Of a stretch of DNA of 64,000 nucleotides, positions 26,706 through 35,780 are shown piece after piece; within the stretch, counting starts at the first letter, position 1, and each line of letters opens with the position of its first letter. The translations under genes were made by a program, and so were the position numbers. The stretch lies in contig DUEZ01000067.1 in assembly GCA_011174825.1 (NCBI GenBank), positions 1 to 64,000 of the forward strand, given 5' to 3'. The DNA is from Anaerolineae bacterium (GTDB taxonomy: Bacteria; Chloroflexota; Anaerolineae; Anaerolineales; E44-bin32). Under the pieces are notes generated by a model that made no database searches, was not told the origin of the DNA, and saw only the letters and a list, made by a program, of their open reading frames with translations.

Positions 26706-26709
26706 TATC

Positions 26710-27438
26710 ATGAACAGCCATCCTGTGCGAATTGCAGGCCTTCAAAAAACTTACCCCATGGGGCACCTGAAGGTGCACGCATTGAAGGGTGTTGATTTGG
26801 ACATCCCGTCCAACAGTTTCGTCGCCATTTTGGGACCATCAGGCTCCGGGAAAAGTACCCTGCTTCACCTGCTCGGAGGTCTCGATCGGCCAACCGCAGG
26901 CAGCATTCAGATAAACGGTAAGAAACTTGAGGAGATAGACGAAAATGCATTGGCTTTCTATCGCAGGACATCGGTGGGATTCGTTTTTCAGTCCTTCAAC
27001 TTGATCCCAAGCATGACCACCTTAGAAAATGTTGCTTTCCCTCTACGGTTTTGTTCAGTTCCACGTCGAGAGCGAGAGCGGCGTGCGATGGAAGTGCTCG
27101 AACAAGTTGGCTTAGGCGATCGCATTCACCACCGTCCCACGGAGCTCTCAGGAGGGCAACAGCAACGTGCGGCCATTTCGCGTGCATTAATCAACCAACC
27201 GGAGCTTATCCTGGCAGATGAGCCCACAGGCAACCTGGATACCCAGAGCGGGCTGCAGATCCTACAGCTCCTCAATGATCTACACCAGCAGGGCCGAACG
27301 GTGCTCGTTGTGAGCCATGACCCACGTGTAACAGGCTTTGCCACACACATTACATACCTGCTCGATGGTCGGAATATCGAGCAGGAGGAATACAACACCG
27401 CCGTCTTACAAACTCAAACGGAGAAATCTTCCCAATGA
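26710..27438 (+). CDS. ABC transporter ATP-binding protein, LolD/MacB type
   Basis: The 242-residue ATPase has Walker A GPSGSGKST, the Q-loop in FVFQSFNLIPSMTTLENV, signature LSGGQQQRAAISRAL, Walker B LILADEPTGNLD and the switch His in VVSHDP. This is the MacB/LolD/FtsE class. An upstream start at 26671 overlaps the YIP1 gene. ATG 26710 gives a normal N-terminus (RIAGLQKTYPMG). It overlaps the next gene by four bases, and the partner permease is at 29075. Confidence 0.93.
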   Translation: MNSHPVRIAGLQKTYPMGHLKVHALKGVDLDIPSNSFVAILGPSGSGKSTLLHLLGGLDRPTAGSIQINGKKLEEIDENALAFYRRTSVGFVFQSFNLIPSMTTLENVAFPLRFCSVPRRERERRAMEVLEQVGLGDRIHHRPTELSGGQQQRAAISRALINQPELILADEPTGNLDTQSGLQILQLLNDLHQQGRTVLVVSHDPRVTGFATHITYLLDGRNIEQEEYNTAVLQTQTEKSSQ

Positions 27439-29078
27439 AAACTAATCCCAACCTACGTTTTTTCTTCGCCATACCAGTCATATTCCTTGGCATCTGGTCC
27501 TTTGTGGGAAGTGAGGCTACGCTGGTTTTAGCCGCGCCTGAATCCCAGGAATATTCTAAGACAGGGATGCTCAGCGAAGTGTCGGAAACACCAACGCCAA
27601 CCCCCACATCATCACCCACTGTGATAGCAACACCTAGCGAAACACTGGAGACCCCAACGCCAACCTACTCTCCAACGCCTCCAGTCTACGCCCGCCCACA
27701 GATTATCTTGGTGAACTATTACATCGGATCTGGTATTGCATATCCTGGCCGTGACTTTACCCTCAAATTTCAACTGCGAAATGAGGGACGGAGCAAAGCG
27801 CGCAACATCGTCATTACCTTTGCCACCGGTGATTTCATCCCGCGCAAGAATGGGGGCATGATTGTGGCTGGCACAATCTCACCAGATGCCTCTACAACCT
27901 ATGAACAGCCCTTGACCGCTAGCAATAATTTACAGGGGAGTTCGATGGGTGTACTTTCGATGCAGGTGAGCTATACCGATGATCTCGGTACGAGCTTCAG
28001 TGATGGTTTCTCTCTCGGTATCACGCTTTCCAGTACAATGGGAACCAGTTCAAGTCCCATCATCTCAAGCTCTCGGACACCTACACCAACACCAGCAGCA
28101 CCTCCCCAATTGCTCATTTTGAGCTACGAGACCGACGAGCAGGTCCTTAAACCAGGCACTCAATTTGTGCTCTCCATGGAGGTATTCAATGTCGGTGGTA
28201 GTACCGCGCGCCGCGTGACGATGGTCATGGGCGGAGGCACATCCGTCGCAGGATCCGGGTCGAATGAATCATCCGGGAACAGTTCAGGTGGTGGACTTTC
28301 CGGAGGGAGTGGTGATTACAATAGCTTCGCCCCGATCGGGTCGTCCAATGTCCAATTTCTTGGAGACCTGTCAGCACAGGGTACCCTGACTGCGACCCAG
28401 CGCTTGATCGTAAACAACAGTACAAAACCCGGTGCTTACCCGGTCAGATTTTCGTTCCTCTACGCCGATGACAAAGGGAAAAATCTGGCTGATGATCAGG
28501 TAATCACATTGCTGGTCGTCTCTCCACCCATTCTCGACATCAGCCTCTACCGCCCTGCGGATCCATTTTTTGTGGGTCAGCCGGGGATCCTGCCACTCCA
28601 AATCGTAAACCTCGATCGTAACAGCATCATGCTCGTCGGAAAGCTAGAGGTGATGGCTGCTGGCGCACAATTGGAAAACAACAGCTCATCGATCGGCTAT
28701 CTGGATCCTGGGGGGTTCTTCACCCTCGATCCGCTGGTGATCCCCTCTCAGCCAGGACCCTTGACGATCGTCATCAGGATTGATTATCTGGACGATTTCA
28801 ATCAGCCGCAGACCATACAGCGAGAGATGATCGTGGAGGTCATGGAGAGTCCTGTGCCTGAGATTTCGTCCGATGAGCTGGGCGGGGTGGATAGCGCGCC
28901 TTTGCCAACTCAGGAAGAAACCCTCGGGCAGAAAATCAAGCGATTTCTGTTAGGTTTTCTTGGCCTCGATAGCGGCTCAGGAGTGGTTGGGGATTACACG
29001 ACTCCGCCACCATTCGAGGAGATGCATGAGGAAATTGGACCGCTTGGTTTAGAGACGAAGGATGTGGGTAGAACATGA
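27435..29078 (+). CDS. Secreted protein with CARDB-like domains, in an ABC operon
   Basis: The 547-residue protein has a signal peptide (FFFAIPVIFLGIWSF), a T/P-rich spacer, then Ig-like CARDB/COG1361-type modules: FTLKFQLRNEGRSKARNIVITF (about 110) and FVLSMEVFNVGGSTARRVTMVM (about 240), followed by a third module. A Gly/Ser-rich insertion lies near 270-290. It overlaps both the ATPase and the permease by four bases. It occupies the position where a membrane-fusion protein is usual for MacB systems, so it may be the extracytoplasmic partner. This is inference. Confidence 0.75.
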   Translation: MKTNPNLRFFFAIPVIFLGIWSFVGSEATLVLAAPESQEYSKTGMLSEVSETPTPTPTSSPTVIATPSETLETPTPTYSPTPPVYARPQIILVNYYIGSGIAYPGRDFTLKFQLRNEGRSKARNIVITFATGDFIPRKNGGMIVAGTISPDASTTYEQPLTASNNLQGSSMGVLSMQVSYTDDLGTSFSDGFSLGITLSSTMGTSSSPIISSSRTPTPTPAAPPQLLILSYETDEQVLKPGTQFVLSMEVFNVGGSTARRVTMVMGGGTSVAGSGSNESSGNSSGGGLSGGSGDYNSFAPIGSSNVQFLGDLSAQGTLTATQRLIVNNSTKPGAYPVRFSFLYADDKGKNLADDQVITLLVVSPPILDISLYRPADPFFVGQPGILPLQIVNLDRNSIMLVGKLEVMAAGAQLENNSSSIGYLDPGGFFTLDPLVIPSQPGPLTIVIRIDYLDDFNQPQTIQREMIVEVMESPVPEISSDELGGVDSAPLPTQEETLGQKIKRFLLGFLGLDSGSGVVGDYTTPPPFEEMHEEIGPLGLETKDVGRT

Positions 29079-30403
29079 CCCCTTTTGATCTTGTTCGCCT
29101 CAGTCTGGAGAACCTCGGTCGGCGGAAAGGACGTGCTTTCCTGACCGCCATCGGTGTCGTCATTGGCACGGCGGCCGTGGTGGTCCTCGTGGGTCTGGGC
29201 TTGGGTTTGCAGCGCAACGCTGCTGCGCAGGTCGGGTACATGGGCGAGTTGACACAGATTCAGGTCATGCCCAATTACATGACAGGCAACTACGAGGAAG
29301 TCCCCGCTGCTGGAGGTGGGGGCGGACTCGGATCACCACCCAGCCTGACAATGATCACAGATGATTCTCTGGAAATGATCGCAGCGCTCCCGGGCGTTAC
29401 TGGCGTCTACCCCCGCGATTTTCTGCAGAACTGCTGCTTGATCCAATTCGGGAAGTTCGAAGGATATGGAGGCATCGTCGGTGTCAAACCCAACATGCTG
29501 AACGAACTCGGTCTGGATGCCGAGGGTGGGATGTTGGATCTGGCCAAAGGTACGGTGGTGATTGGCACCCAGGTCAAGACCAACTTCTATGCGCCTTATT
29601 TACGCCCTGGTCAAGAACCACCACCGCCGCCCGATCTGATGGGGCAAACGCTCAAAGTTATCATTTCGAAGTACACAAAGGACGGCGAAGAAATTCGCAA
29701 GACGCTGCGCTTGAGGGTGGCAGGGGTCATCGCTGAAACACGCGGCGAACACGACTACCAGATTTACATGACCCTGGAGGAGGTGACCGCCCTCAACCAA
29801 TGGTCCATGGGTCGAAGAATAGACCGCAACCGTGAAGGTTATCCCTTCGTTGTGGTGACCGTCGAAGACGTTTCGCAGGTATTGGACATCGCCGATCAAA
29901 TCACAGCGCTGGGGTACCAAACTTACACGCCGCAGTCCTTCGTCCAAGGCATTAACAGTTTCTTCCTCGTGTTTCAAATCATTTTCGGTGGCATCGGTGG
30001 GATCTCCTTGCTTGTCGCTGCCATCGGCATCGCCAATACGATGACCATGGCGATTCTTGAACGCACACGCGAGATCGGATTGATGAAAGCCATCGGCGCC
30101 ACCAACCGCAACGTCATGGGGATCTTCCTGGGTGAGGCAGCCGGTATCGGTCTGCTTGGTGGCATCGGAGGTGTAGCGTTGGGTTGGAGCGCAGGCCAGG
30201 TCCTGAACATCATCGGGATGGTGTACCTTGCCAATCAGGCACAGCAGTTGGGCTACCTCCCTTCTACGATCACGGTTCACATCCCCGCGTGGTTACCGAT
30301 CTTTGCGATTGCGTTCGCAACACTGATCGGCACTCTCTCCGGTCTTTATCCCGCTTTACGTGCGGCGACGTTGGTTCCTGTCATGGCACTGAAATACGAG
30401 TGA
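29075..30403 (+). CDS. ABC transporter permease, MacB/FtsX family
   Basis: The 442-residue protein has an N-terminal helix (RKGRAFLTAIGVVIGTAAVVVLVGLG), a large extracytoplasmic MacB-core domain (about 50-275), and three C-terminal helices with the family motif ANTMTMAILERTREIGLMKAIGATNRNV near 330. It ends PALRAATLVPVMALKYE. With the ATPase at 26710 it forms a mechanotransmission-type transporter for lipoproteins, peptides or toxins. Confidence 0.93.
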   Translation: MTPFDLVRLSLENLGRRKGRAFLTAIGVVIGTAAVVVLVGLGLGLQRNAAAQVGYMGELTQIQVMPNYMTGNYEEVPAAGGGGGLGSPPSLTMITDDSLEMIAALPGVTGVYPRDFLQNCCLIQFGKFEGYGGIVGVKPNMLNELGLDAEGGMLDLAKGTVVIGTQVKTNFYAPYLRPGQEPPPPPDLMGQTLKVIISKYTKDGEEIRKTLRLRVAGVIAETRGEHDYQIYMTLEEVTALNQWSMGRRIDRNREGYPFVVVTVEDVSQVLDIADQITALGYQTYTPQSFVQGINSFFLVFQIIFGGIGGISLLVAAIGIANTMTMAILERTREIGLMKAIGATNRNVMGIFLGEAAGIGLLGGIGGVALGWSAGQVLNIIGMVYLANQAQQLGYLPSTITVHIPAWLPIFAIAFATLIGTLSGLYPALRAATLVPVMALKYE

Positions 30404-30413
30404 TGAGGAAAAA

Positions 30414-30839
30414 GATATCCGAATGGGCAGTGTTCCATTTCAGACCCTGGGAGCTTGGCAGGAACGATACGACGGAAGTGTTCGCGAGGTTACTATCGAT
30501 CTTTCACCGCTCGCGGGCAAATCGGTGGCATTCATCTTCGAGAGCCATGGAGAGATCGCTTCCTTTCAGAATCTCGTCTTTTGGTTGCGACCAAGTATTT
30601 GGCGCTGATAGATCTCGAGCACCTTAGCCGGTGGAGTAGAGTTTGCTGAGATTACGAGGGGTCTCTTGTGGGGAGAGACAACTCCCGCAGGAGACCCCTC
30701 CCCCTGTTTCCGGATCTCGAATTTGGTAGGGGAATCTTTGAAGAACTCTAAGACCCATCGGAATCGACATTAACCACCATCCGACTGAACAAGGAAAGAT
30801 ACAAATAGAAAAGGTGTACCAGCATGGCACAAATAGAAC
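30414..30839 (+). repeat. Direct repeat, copy B (duplication scar)
   Basis: This matches 25501-25929 in order: PA14-gene C-terminus, intergenic gap, and the first codons of the YIP1 gene (MAQIE), which then meets a stop. It begins 10 bases after the permease stop. The rest of 30404-31085 carries no intact gene; a short open stretch at about 30859-31042 may be decayed coding sequence. Confidence 0.85.
30423..30608 (+). pseudogene. Fragment of a second PA14-protein C-terminus
   Basis: The 61 residues (LGAWQERYDGSVREVTIDL ... FWLRPSIWR) match the last residues of the protein encoded at 22901-25696. No signal peptide or other domains remain, so it is a remnant rather than a gene. It sits in copy B of the direct repeat. 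Confidence 0.85.
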
Positions 30840-31085
30840 ACAATTACTCATAGATCGTATCCGTGTTGGTGATCGGATGGTTTGCTGGAATTTATCATGC
30901 CCTACCACTGGTGGAACTTCCCTACTCAATCGCTCCTGTTGAGATTGTCGACATCAAGATCATGGTGGTCCCTTCAACAACCGTTGGGATCAATAGTAGT
31001 CAGCTGAATAAGAATAGAGCTAAGAATAAATGGCTCTCATGAACGAGAGCGATAAACAAAGAAAATATGTCTAACGAGGTGTACG

Positions 31086-32417
31086 ATGAAAACAATAAAG
31101 CCTGTGATGCTTCTTTGCGTGAGTGTCTCCCTGTTAGCTGCCTGTAGTGCTAGCCCTGGCAGGCAAAGTTTACAGCCTGACGTTGGCGATCAAAATGGAT
31201 GGCAGACTTACACAAACGCCAAATATCACTTCACCATTCAATACCCTTCGGATTGGCAGGTACTAGAGTTGCCAACCACAGAATACCTAACCGCCACGGA
31301 TCAAGTTTGGTTTGTGAGCGAGACTCTTCCCCAACCACAAACTGACTCCAGGGCTGATATCGTGCTCATTTTTACCCGCGAGGATCACTCCCCCGATTGG
31401 GAGTCAAAGTATTTCGATGACTACTTGTCGGAACCTTTATGGTTGGGTGATGTAAAGGTCAAGCGGATATCTGGCGTCAACAAAGAGAGTAGGTTACCTG
31501 AGATTGTTATCCTTGCGGAGATCGGAGATTACTACCTTCAGGCTTTGCCTAACCATGGCGCGGCTTCTCTTGAGTATTTCGATCAGGTGATCTCCTCGAT
31601 GCGATTCGTTCAGGCAGAGGCTACTCCGCCTCCCCCATCAGCAACAAGTATTCGAGGAAGTCTGGATGAAAAAACAATCGTGTTCGAAGGGATTGGCTTT
31701 ACGTACCCATCCTCGCTAGCGGAGGGAGCAACCGCCAAGACCATTCCCGCTTATATCGATCCATCAGGTTTTATGTACGATGACCTCCCGGAGCACGTGC
31801 GTTTTGACTTTTCCATCCCATACACCACGCAAGATCCGTTTGCTGGTTTACAGCCTAGTTGGATACCTTGGTTAAGACATCAGAATCCTGCGGGTCCAGA
31901 GATCCAACCGCTAATCTTCATCTTCCCAACAGCGGCTTACGCCGAAATCAACCCTCTGGCTGGCGAACGGATTGAAGCTCTGAAAATTCTCCTGGATGAC
32001 AACGCAGTTCTTACGGGCGGAGAGCTGCCAGTGCTGCCTACCTTTAACAGCGCTCAGGATTTGCGCGGTCAGGCAAAACCTCTGGCGTTTCAGGTGGGGC
32101 GCGGCCTGCGCTTCATTACCCGCTACTCCCAGGGGGTTGCCCCGGTTGTCAATCCAGGCGTTTTCTACACCTTCCAGGGATTAACCGAGGATGGAAGCCT
32201 GTACGTGGCCGTATTCTTCCCACTGTATGTTTCGGTCTTGCCAAATCAGATCCAGGTTGAGGACTGGGATGCTTTCAATCAAAGCTACCTAGAGTACATG
32301 ACAGATATCGCCACCAGAATAGAGATGCTTGAGCCAGGGAATTTTGAGCCGGACTTGGAATGCTTGGATGCACTGGTAAGATCCATGACCATCGATACAT
32401 CTAGCTTGACGCGCTAG
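31086..32417 (+). CDS. Secreted lipoprotein, PsbP-like repeats, unknown
   Basis: The 443-residue protein has a lipoprotein signal with lipobox LLAAC (Cys20). The first domain begins YHFTIQYPSDWQVLELP, a form common in PsbP-like/DUF1795 folds, and ends near ISSMRFV. A second domain after a Pro-rich linker starts IVFEGIGFTYPSSLAEGA and ends VRSMTIDTSSL. The role is unknown. The next lipoprotein gene begins 30 bases later, so both are probably cotranscribed. Confidence 0.72.
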   Translation: MKTIKPVMLLCVSVSLLAACSASPGRQSLQPDVGDQNGWQTYTNAKYHFTIQYPSDWQVLELPTTEYLTATDQVWFVSETLPQPQTDSRADIVLIFTREDHSPDWESKYFDDYLSEPLWLGDVKVKRISGVNKESRLPEIVILAEIGDYYLQALPNHGAASLEYFDQVISSMRFVQAEATPPPPSATSIRGSLDEKTIVFEGIGFTYPSSLAEGATAKTIPAYIDPSGFMYDDLPEHVRFDFSIPYTTQDPFAGLQPSWIPWLRHQNPAGPEIQPLIFIFPTAAYAEINPLAGERIEALKILLDDNAVLTGGELPVLPTFNSAQDLRGQAKPLAFQVGRGLRFITRYSQGVAPVVNPGVFYTFQGLTEDGSLYVAVFFPLYVSVLPNQIQVEDWDAFNQSYLEYMTDIATRIEMLEPGNFEPDLECLDALVRSMTIDTSSLTR

Positions 32418-32447
32418 ATATCTGTTTCGATCCAAAGGAAACTCATC

Positions 32448-34604
32448 ATGACTCGGAAAGGTCTACTTCGAAACTTGACCGCAATGACCCTGATGTTTCT
32501 CGTGGCAGCCTGTGGGGGGAGCCATTCTGGAGGCGTCTCATTAACTACCAATCTGTATTCGGCTACGGCCACTTCCAGCAAGCCTCTTCCTGTCCCTTCT
32601 CCCACACTCATTCTCTCGCCAACTCAACCAGCTATTCCCACCCCGGAAATTATCGAGCCGGCCAATGCTGGGCAGGTTGTAGAGCTGTCACGGCTGGGCA
32701 AAGGGACCATCTTTTCACACCCGAGCTACGCGCCAGAGGGTATGCCGATCTACTCGCCCGACGGTATGTGGATGGCCATCCCGACCTCAGCTGGTATCTA
32801 TATTTACGACCCCGTCACATTGGAGGAACTGCACAGGATTCCCGTGGGGACGCCCTTCATCGCCTTCTCGCCTGAGGGGGATCTTATGGCGGTCAGCGAA
32901 GTCGGCACCGTCTCCCTTTGGAACCCGGCCACGGGCGTCCAGACAGGCGAGCTAGTTGGCGGCCCGGACGACGGGCATTGGGAGCTGTCCTTCTCGCCGG
33001 ACGGATCGCTGCTGGCCGCCGTCACCTGGAACCGGGAGGTCTCCGTCTGGTCGGTGGCGAACGGCGAACGTTTGTTCACCTTCCCCGGAGACCGCCTGCG
33101 GTTCTCCCCCGACGGAGAACTGGCGGTGGTCGTTGTATATGGCGAAAACCGGGTCCACCTGTACGAGACCCGCGACGGCACCTTAGTGAACAAATGGAAC
33201 GTCCACCATGCTGGATTTGCCCCAGGCGGGCAGCTCTGGCTGGAAGACGATGAGAGCGTACGTCTGGCGTATATCGATCGGGATCTGATCACAGCCCCTT
33301 TCAAGGGGATACAACCATCGTTTTCGGCGGATGGTACGCTGATGGCTCTGTTTGCGAACGGGCAGATCTCACTTTACGATCATCAAAAAGGACGGCGAAC
33401 CCAGGTGCTGGAAGGAAACTATGAGCAGATAGACGGAGTGCTGTTTTCTCCGGATGCGCAGACCCTGGCGGGGGACGTATACACCCTGCATTGCCCTACC
33501 TGTGCTAAATTAGACGGTCTGGACCGCTATCTTGTTTTATGGGGAGCAGTGGATGGCTCGATCATCGCCAAGATGGAGCATCAGGACGGCTGGATGGGGT
33601 ATTCAGCGGACGGAATCCTGCTGGCTGTTTTACAGCTGGAAAACGTGCAGATTGTTAAAACCGCTGACGGATCGATCGTTGCTCAGATCGACGGCTTGAC
33701 TGCCCCAATCGCCGGTATGGCTCTCTCACCAGACGGAAAGACTGTGGCTGCAGCCCATGCAACAGACCCGTACACCCTGCGCCTGTGGGATCTCGAAACA
33801 GGCCGCGTGACCCGTTCAGTTCAGAGCCAACAGGCTCCCAACTTGTCAAACGTCGAAGCTGCATACAGCCTGGATGAAAAATATGTTGCGGTGGGTGGAG
33901 ACCTGTGGGATCTGGCAACCGGTACTCACCTGAGCGGGATGGAGCATGCCATAGGTGAAAAGACCTCCTGCTGGTCTATGAGCGTGGCTTTCTCCCCGGA
34001 AGAGAACACCCTGGCGACTGGCTGTTTCGAGGGCCAGCTCGACCTATGGAGAGTTCCTGATGGAGAATTGCTAAGAAGAATCGGTGGCTACAGCAGTTGG
34101 GTTGAAGATCTGGCATATTCCCCAGATGGGGAATCCCTGGCCGCCGCTTACGGAGTTCCGGATTACCTGGTGCAGGTCTGGCAGCTATCGGACGGAAAAC
34201 CCTCCTTCATATTGACCGGCGGGCATTTCACGCAGGTGGCCTACTCGGCGGATGGGCGCACCCTGGCGACGGTTATGGTTAACGAAGAATACGATCAATA
34301 CGGGTGGCTGGCCGGCTTCGTACAGCTGTGGAACGCCTTGGACGGGAAAGAGCTCGCCCAGCTAGATGTAGAGGACGCGGTCAGCATCGCTTTCTCTCCG
34401 GACAGCCGGATATTGGCCACGGGTTCCCTCGACGGGGCTTTGCGCCTGTGGGAGATCGCTGACGGCAGGCTTCTCATGGAAGCCAAAGGACACTATGCGC
34501 AGATCCAGTGCGTCCTATTTTCCCCGGATGGAACCGGCTTGGTCTCCGGCTCGCAGGATGGGACAATTGTGCTGTGGGGTATCCCAGATCCATCCTTACC
34601 CTAG
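32448..34604 (+). CDS. WD40-repeat lipoprotein
   Basis: The 718-residue protein has a lipobox VAAC near residue 21, a T/P-rich linker, then WD40 units throughout. Repeats read like FSPDGSLLAAVTWNREVSVWSV, FSPDSRILATGSLDGALRLWEI and FSPDGTGLVSGSQDGTIVLWGI, about a dozen blades and so probably two propellers. WD40 propellers are protein-binding platforms. As a lipoprotein it would sit on the outer face of the membrane. Confidence 0.88.
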   Translation: MTRKGLLRNLTAMTLMFLVAACGGSHSGGVSLTTNLYSATATSSKPLPVPSPTLILSPTQPAIPTPEIIEPANAGQVVELSRLGKGTIFSHPSYAPEGMPIYSPDGMWMAIPTSAGIYIYDPVTLEELHRIPVGTPFIAFSPEGDLMAVSEVGTVSLWNPATGVQTGELVGGPDDGHWELSFSPDGSLLAAVTWNREVSVWSVANGERLFTFPGDRLRFSPDGELAVVVVYGENRVHLYETRDGTLVNKWNVHHAGFAPGGQLWLEDDESVRLAYIDRDLITAPFKGIQPSFSADGTLMALFANGQISLYDHQKGRRTQVLEGNYEQIDGVLFSPDAQTLAGDVYTLHCPTCAKLDGLDRYLVLWGAVDGSIIAKMEHQDGWMGYSADGILLAVLQLENVQIVKTADGSIVAQIDGLTAPIAGMALSPDGKTVAAAHATDPYTLRLWDLETGRVTRSVQSQQAPNLSNVEAAYSLDEKYVAVGGDLWDLATGTHLSGMEHAIGEKTSCWSMSVAFSPEENTLATGCFEGQLDLWRVPDGELLRRIGGYSSWVEDLAYSPDGESLAAAYGVPDYLVQVWQLSDGKPSFILTGGHFTQVAYSADGRTLATVMVNEEYDQYGWLAGFVQLWNALDGKELAQLDVEDAVSIAFSPDSRILATGSLDGALRLWEIADGRLLMEAKGHYAQIQCVLFSPDGTGLVSGSQDGTIVLWGIPDPSLP

Positions 34605-34693
34605 ACAGCTACCTGGAAAGAAGTTCGGCTTGCAGAAGGTGCCTTTGGCAGGACGAGTCCCGGCTCCTGAAGGAGAGATCGTGGTCTATAAAG

Positions 34694-34718
34694 TAGGGCC
34701 GGGGTTACCCCGGCCCTA
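34694..34718. repeat. Palindromic hairpin, GGGCC-GGGG type
   Basis: TAGGGCCGGGG and CCCCGGCCCTA surround TTA, followed by GTTCTTGTTTTT. It resembles the elements at 6229 and may also terminate the WD40 gene. Confidence 0.7.
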
Positions 34719-34747
34719 GTTCTTGTTTTTATGAAGGAAAATATATA

Positions 34748-34774
34748 GATCCCAAGTCCATTGGACTTGGGATC
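34748..34774. repeat. Near-perfect 27-base palindrome
   Basis: GATCCCAAGTCCA and TGGACTTGGGATC are separated by one base, between convergent genes. A bidirectional terminator function is possible. Confidence 0.65.
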
Positions 34775-34801
34775 TTGATCCACCTTTCGTTACGAGCCGA
34801 A

Positions 34802-35557
34802 TTACCTTCCCAATTCTTGATCAATGACTTGCATGAAATTCGGAAGCGGCTGCGCGCCGACGATGGGGATTCCATTGATGAAGAAGAGCGGAACTCCTGT
34901 TGCCCCCAGGTTGATGGCATATTGAGCGTCCGCTTCAACTTCAGCCGCATACCGTCCTTGGTCAAGACACTCTGACAGTGCTTCCGAATCCAGCTCTAAT
35001 TGTTCGGCATATTGGATATAGGATGATCGTCCTTCACCCAGACCTGACGTGAAAAGCAAATCATGGAATTCCCAAAATGCGCCTTGCTCATCGGCGCACT
35101 CAGCCGCCTGGGCTGCCTCGAAGCCGCCCACAACTGGCAAGTCGCGGAACACAAACCGGATTTGGTTTGGATAAGCGTCCAGCAATGGACGGAGGGTTTG
35201 TTGGTAGAATCGGCGGCAATATCCGCAATTGAAGTCAGCGAATTCGATGATCGTGATTGGGGCATCCACTGGTCCAAAGGCGGGGTCGTCGTCGACGCTT
35301 ACTTGCAGGGGTATGGGAGCCTGTGGCTCGTTGGGGCCTTCCGCTGGTTGTGGTGACGTTTGAGCGACCGTTTCTCCCTCCGGACTCGTGGCTCCTCGGC
35401 CCCAGATGAGATAACCCCCGGCCAACCCGACGATGAAGGCCGATACGGCCAACAGCCCGCTGAAGAGGTGTTTCTGAGGGATCCGGAGTCCCAATTCTTT
35501 TATGGGTGTTTCGGGTGATGGATCTGCATCATCGGGTCGTTTGCTCTGATTTGACAT
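34802..35557 (-). CDS. Membrane-anchored DsbA-family thiol-disulfide oxidoreductase
   Basis: From ATG 35557 the protein has 251 residues: a cytoplasmic N-terminus, one transmembrane helix (LFSGLLAVSAFIVGLAGGYLI), a Pro-rich linker, and a DsbA/BdbD-like thioredoxin domain. The redox site is CGYC (111-114) in EFADFNCGYCRRF, and GATGVPLFFING holds the cis-Pro. It should oxidise or isomerise disulfides outside the cytoplasm. The frame extends to 35707, but an extended -10 lies six bases before ATG 35557, so that is the likely start. Confidence 0.9.
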   Translation of the reverse strand: MSNQSKRPDDADPSPETPIKELGLRIPQKHLFSGLLAVSAFIVGLAGGYLIWGRGATSPEGETVAQTSPQPAEGPNEPQAPIPLQVSVDDDPAFGPVDAPITIIEFADFNCGYCRRFYQQTLRPLLDAYPNQIRFVFRDLPVVGGFEAAQAAECADEQGAFWEFHDLLFTSGLGEGRSSYIQYAEQLELDSEALSECLDQGRYAAEVEADAQYAINLGATGVPLFFINGIPIVGAQPLPNFMQVIDQELGR

Positions 35558-35563
35558 GGCGGG

Positions 35564-35572
35564 ATTATAGCA
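35564..35572 (-). promoter_or_regulatory. Extended -10 promoter giving a leaderless DsbA transcript
   Basis: TGCTATAAT on the minus strand ends six bases before the ATG at 35557. Normal spacing puts the transcript start at or within a base of the start codon. No clear -35 is present, which fits an extended -10. Confidence 0.6.
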
Positions 35573-35725
35573 CAGCGTGTCGGAGCTGGAGCAGTTCAAC
35601 AAACCTTGTAGGAGTGTAAGGTGGGGAACTCCGGGACAGCTCACGCGTACCGTCAAGCTGAAGACTCTACCGCATATTTCAGTAACGCATCCTGGATGGA
35701 TATCCATCCTTTCTCAATATCCAAC

Positions 35726-35777
35726 TTGACAGCGGAAGAAAGAGCCCTATACTGATTGCAGACCGACTGGTCAGTCG
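35726..35777 (+). promoter_or_regulatory. Promoter and palindromic operator of the TetR operon
   Basis: TTGACA (35726-35731) and TATACT (35748-35753) have a 16-base spacer. CGACTG-GT-CAGTCG (35764-35777) lies just past the -10, ending three bases before ATG 35781. It is the kind of palindrome bound by TetR proteins and suggests autorepression. Confidence 0.75.
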
Positions 35778-35780
35778 ATA

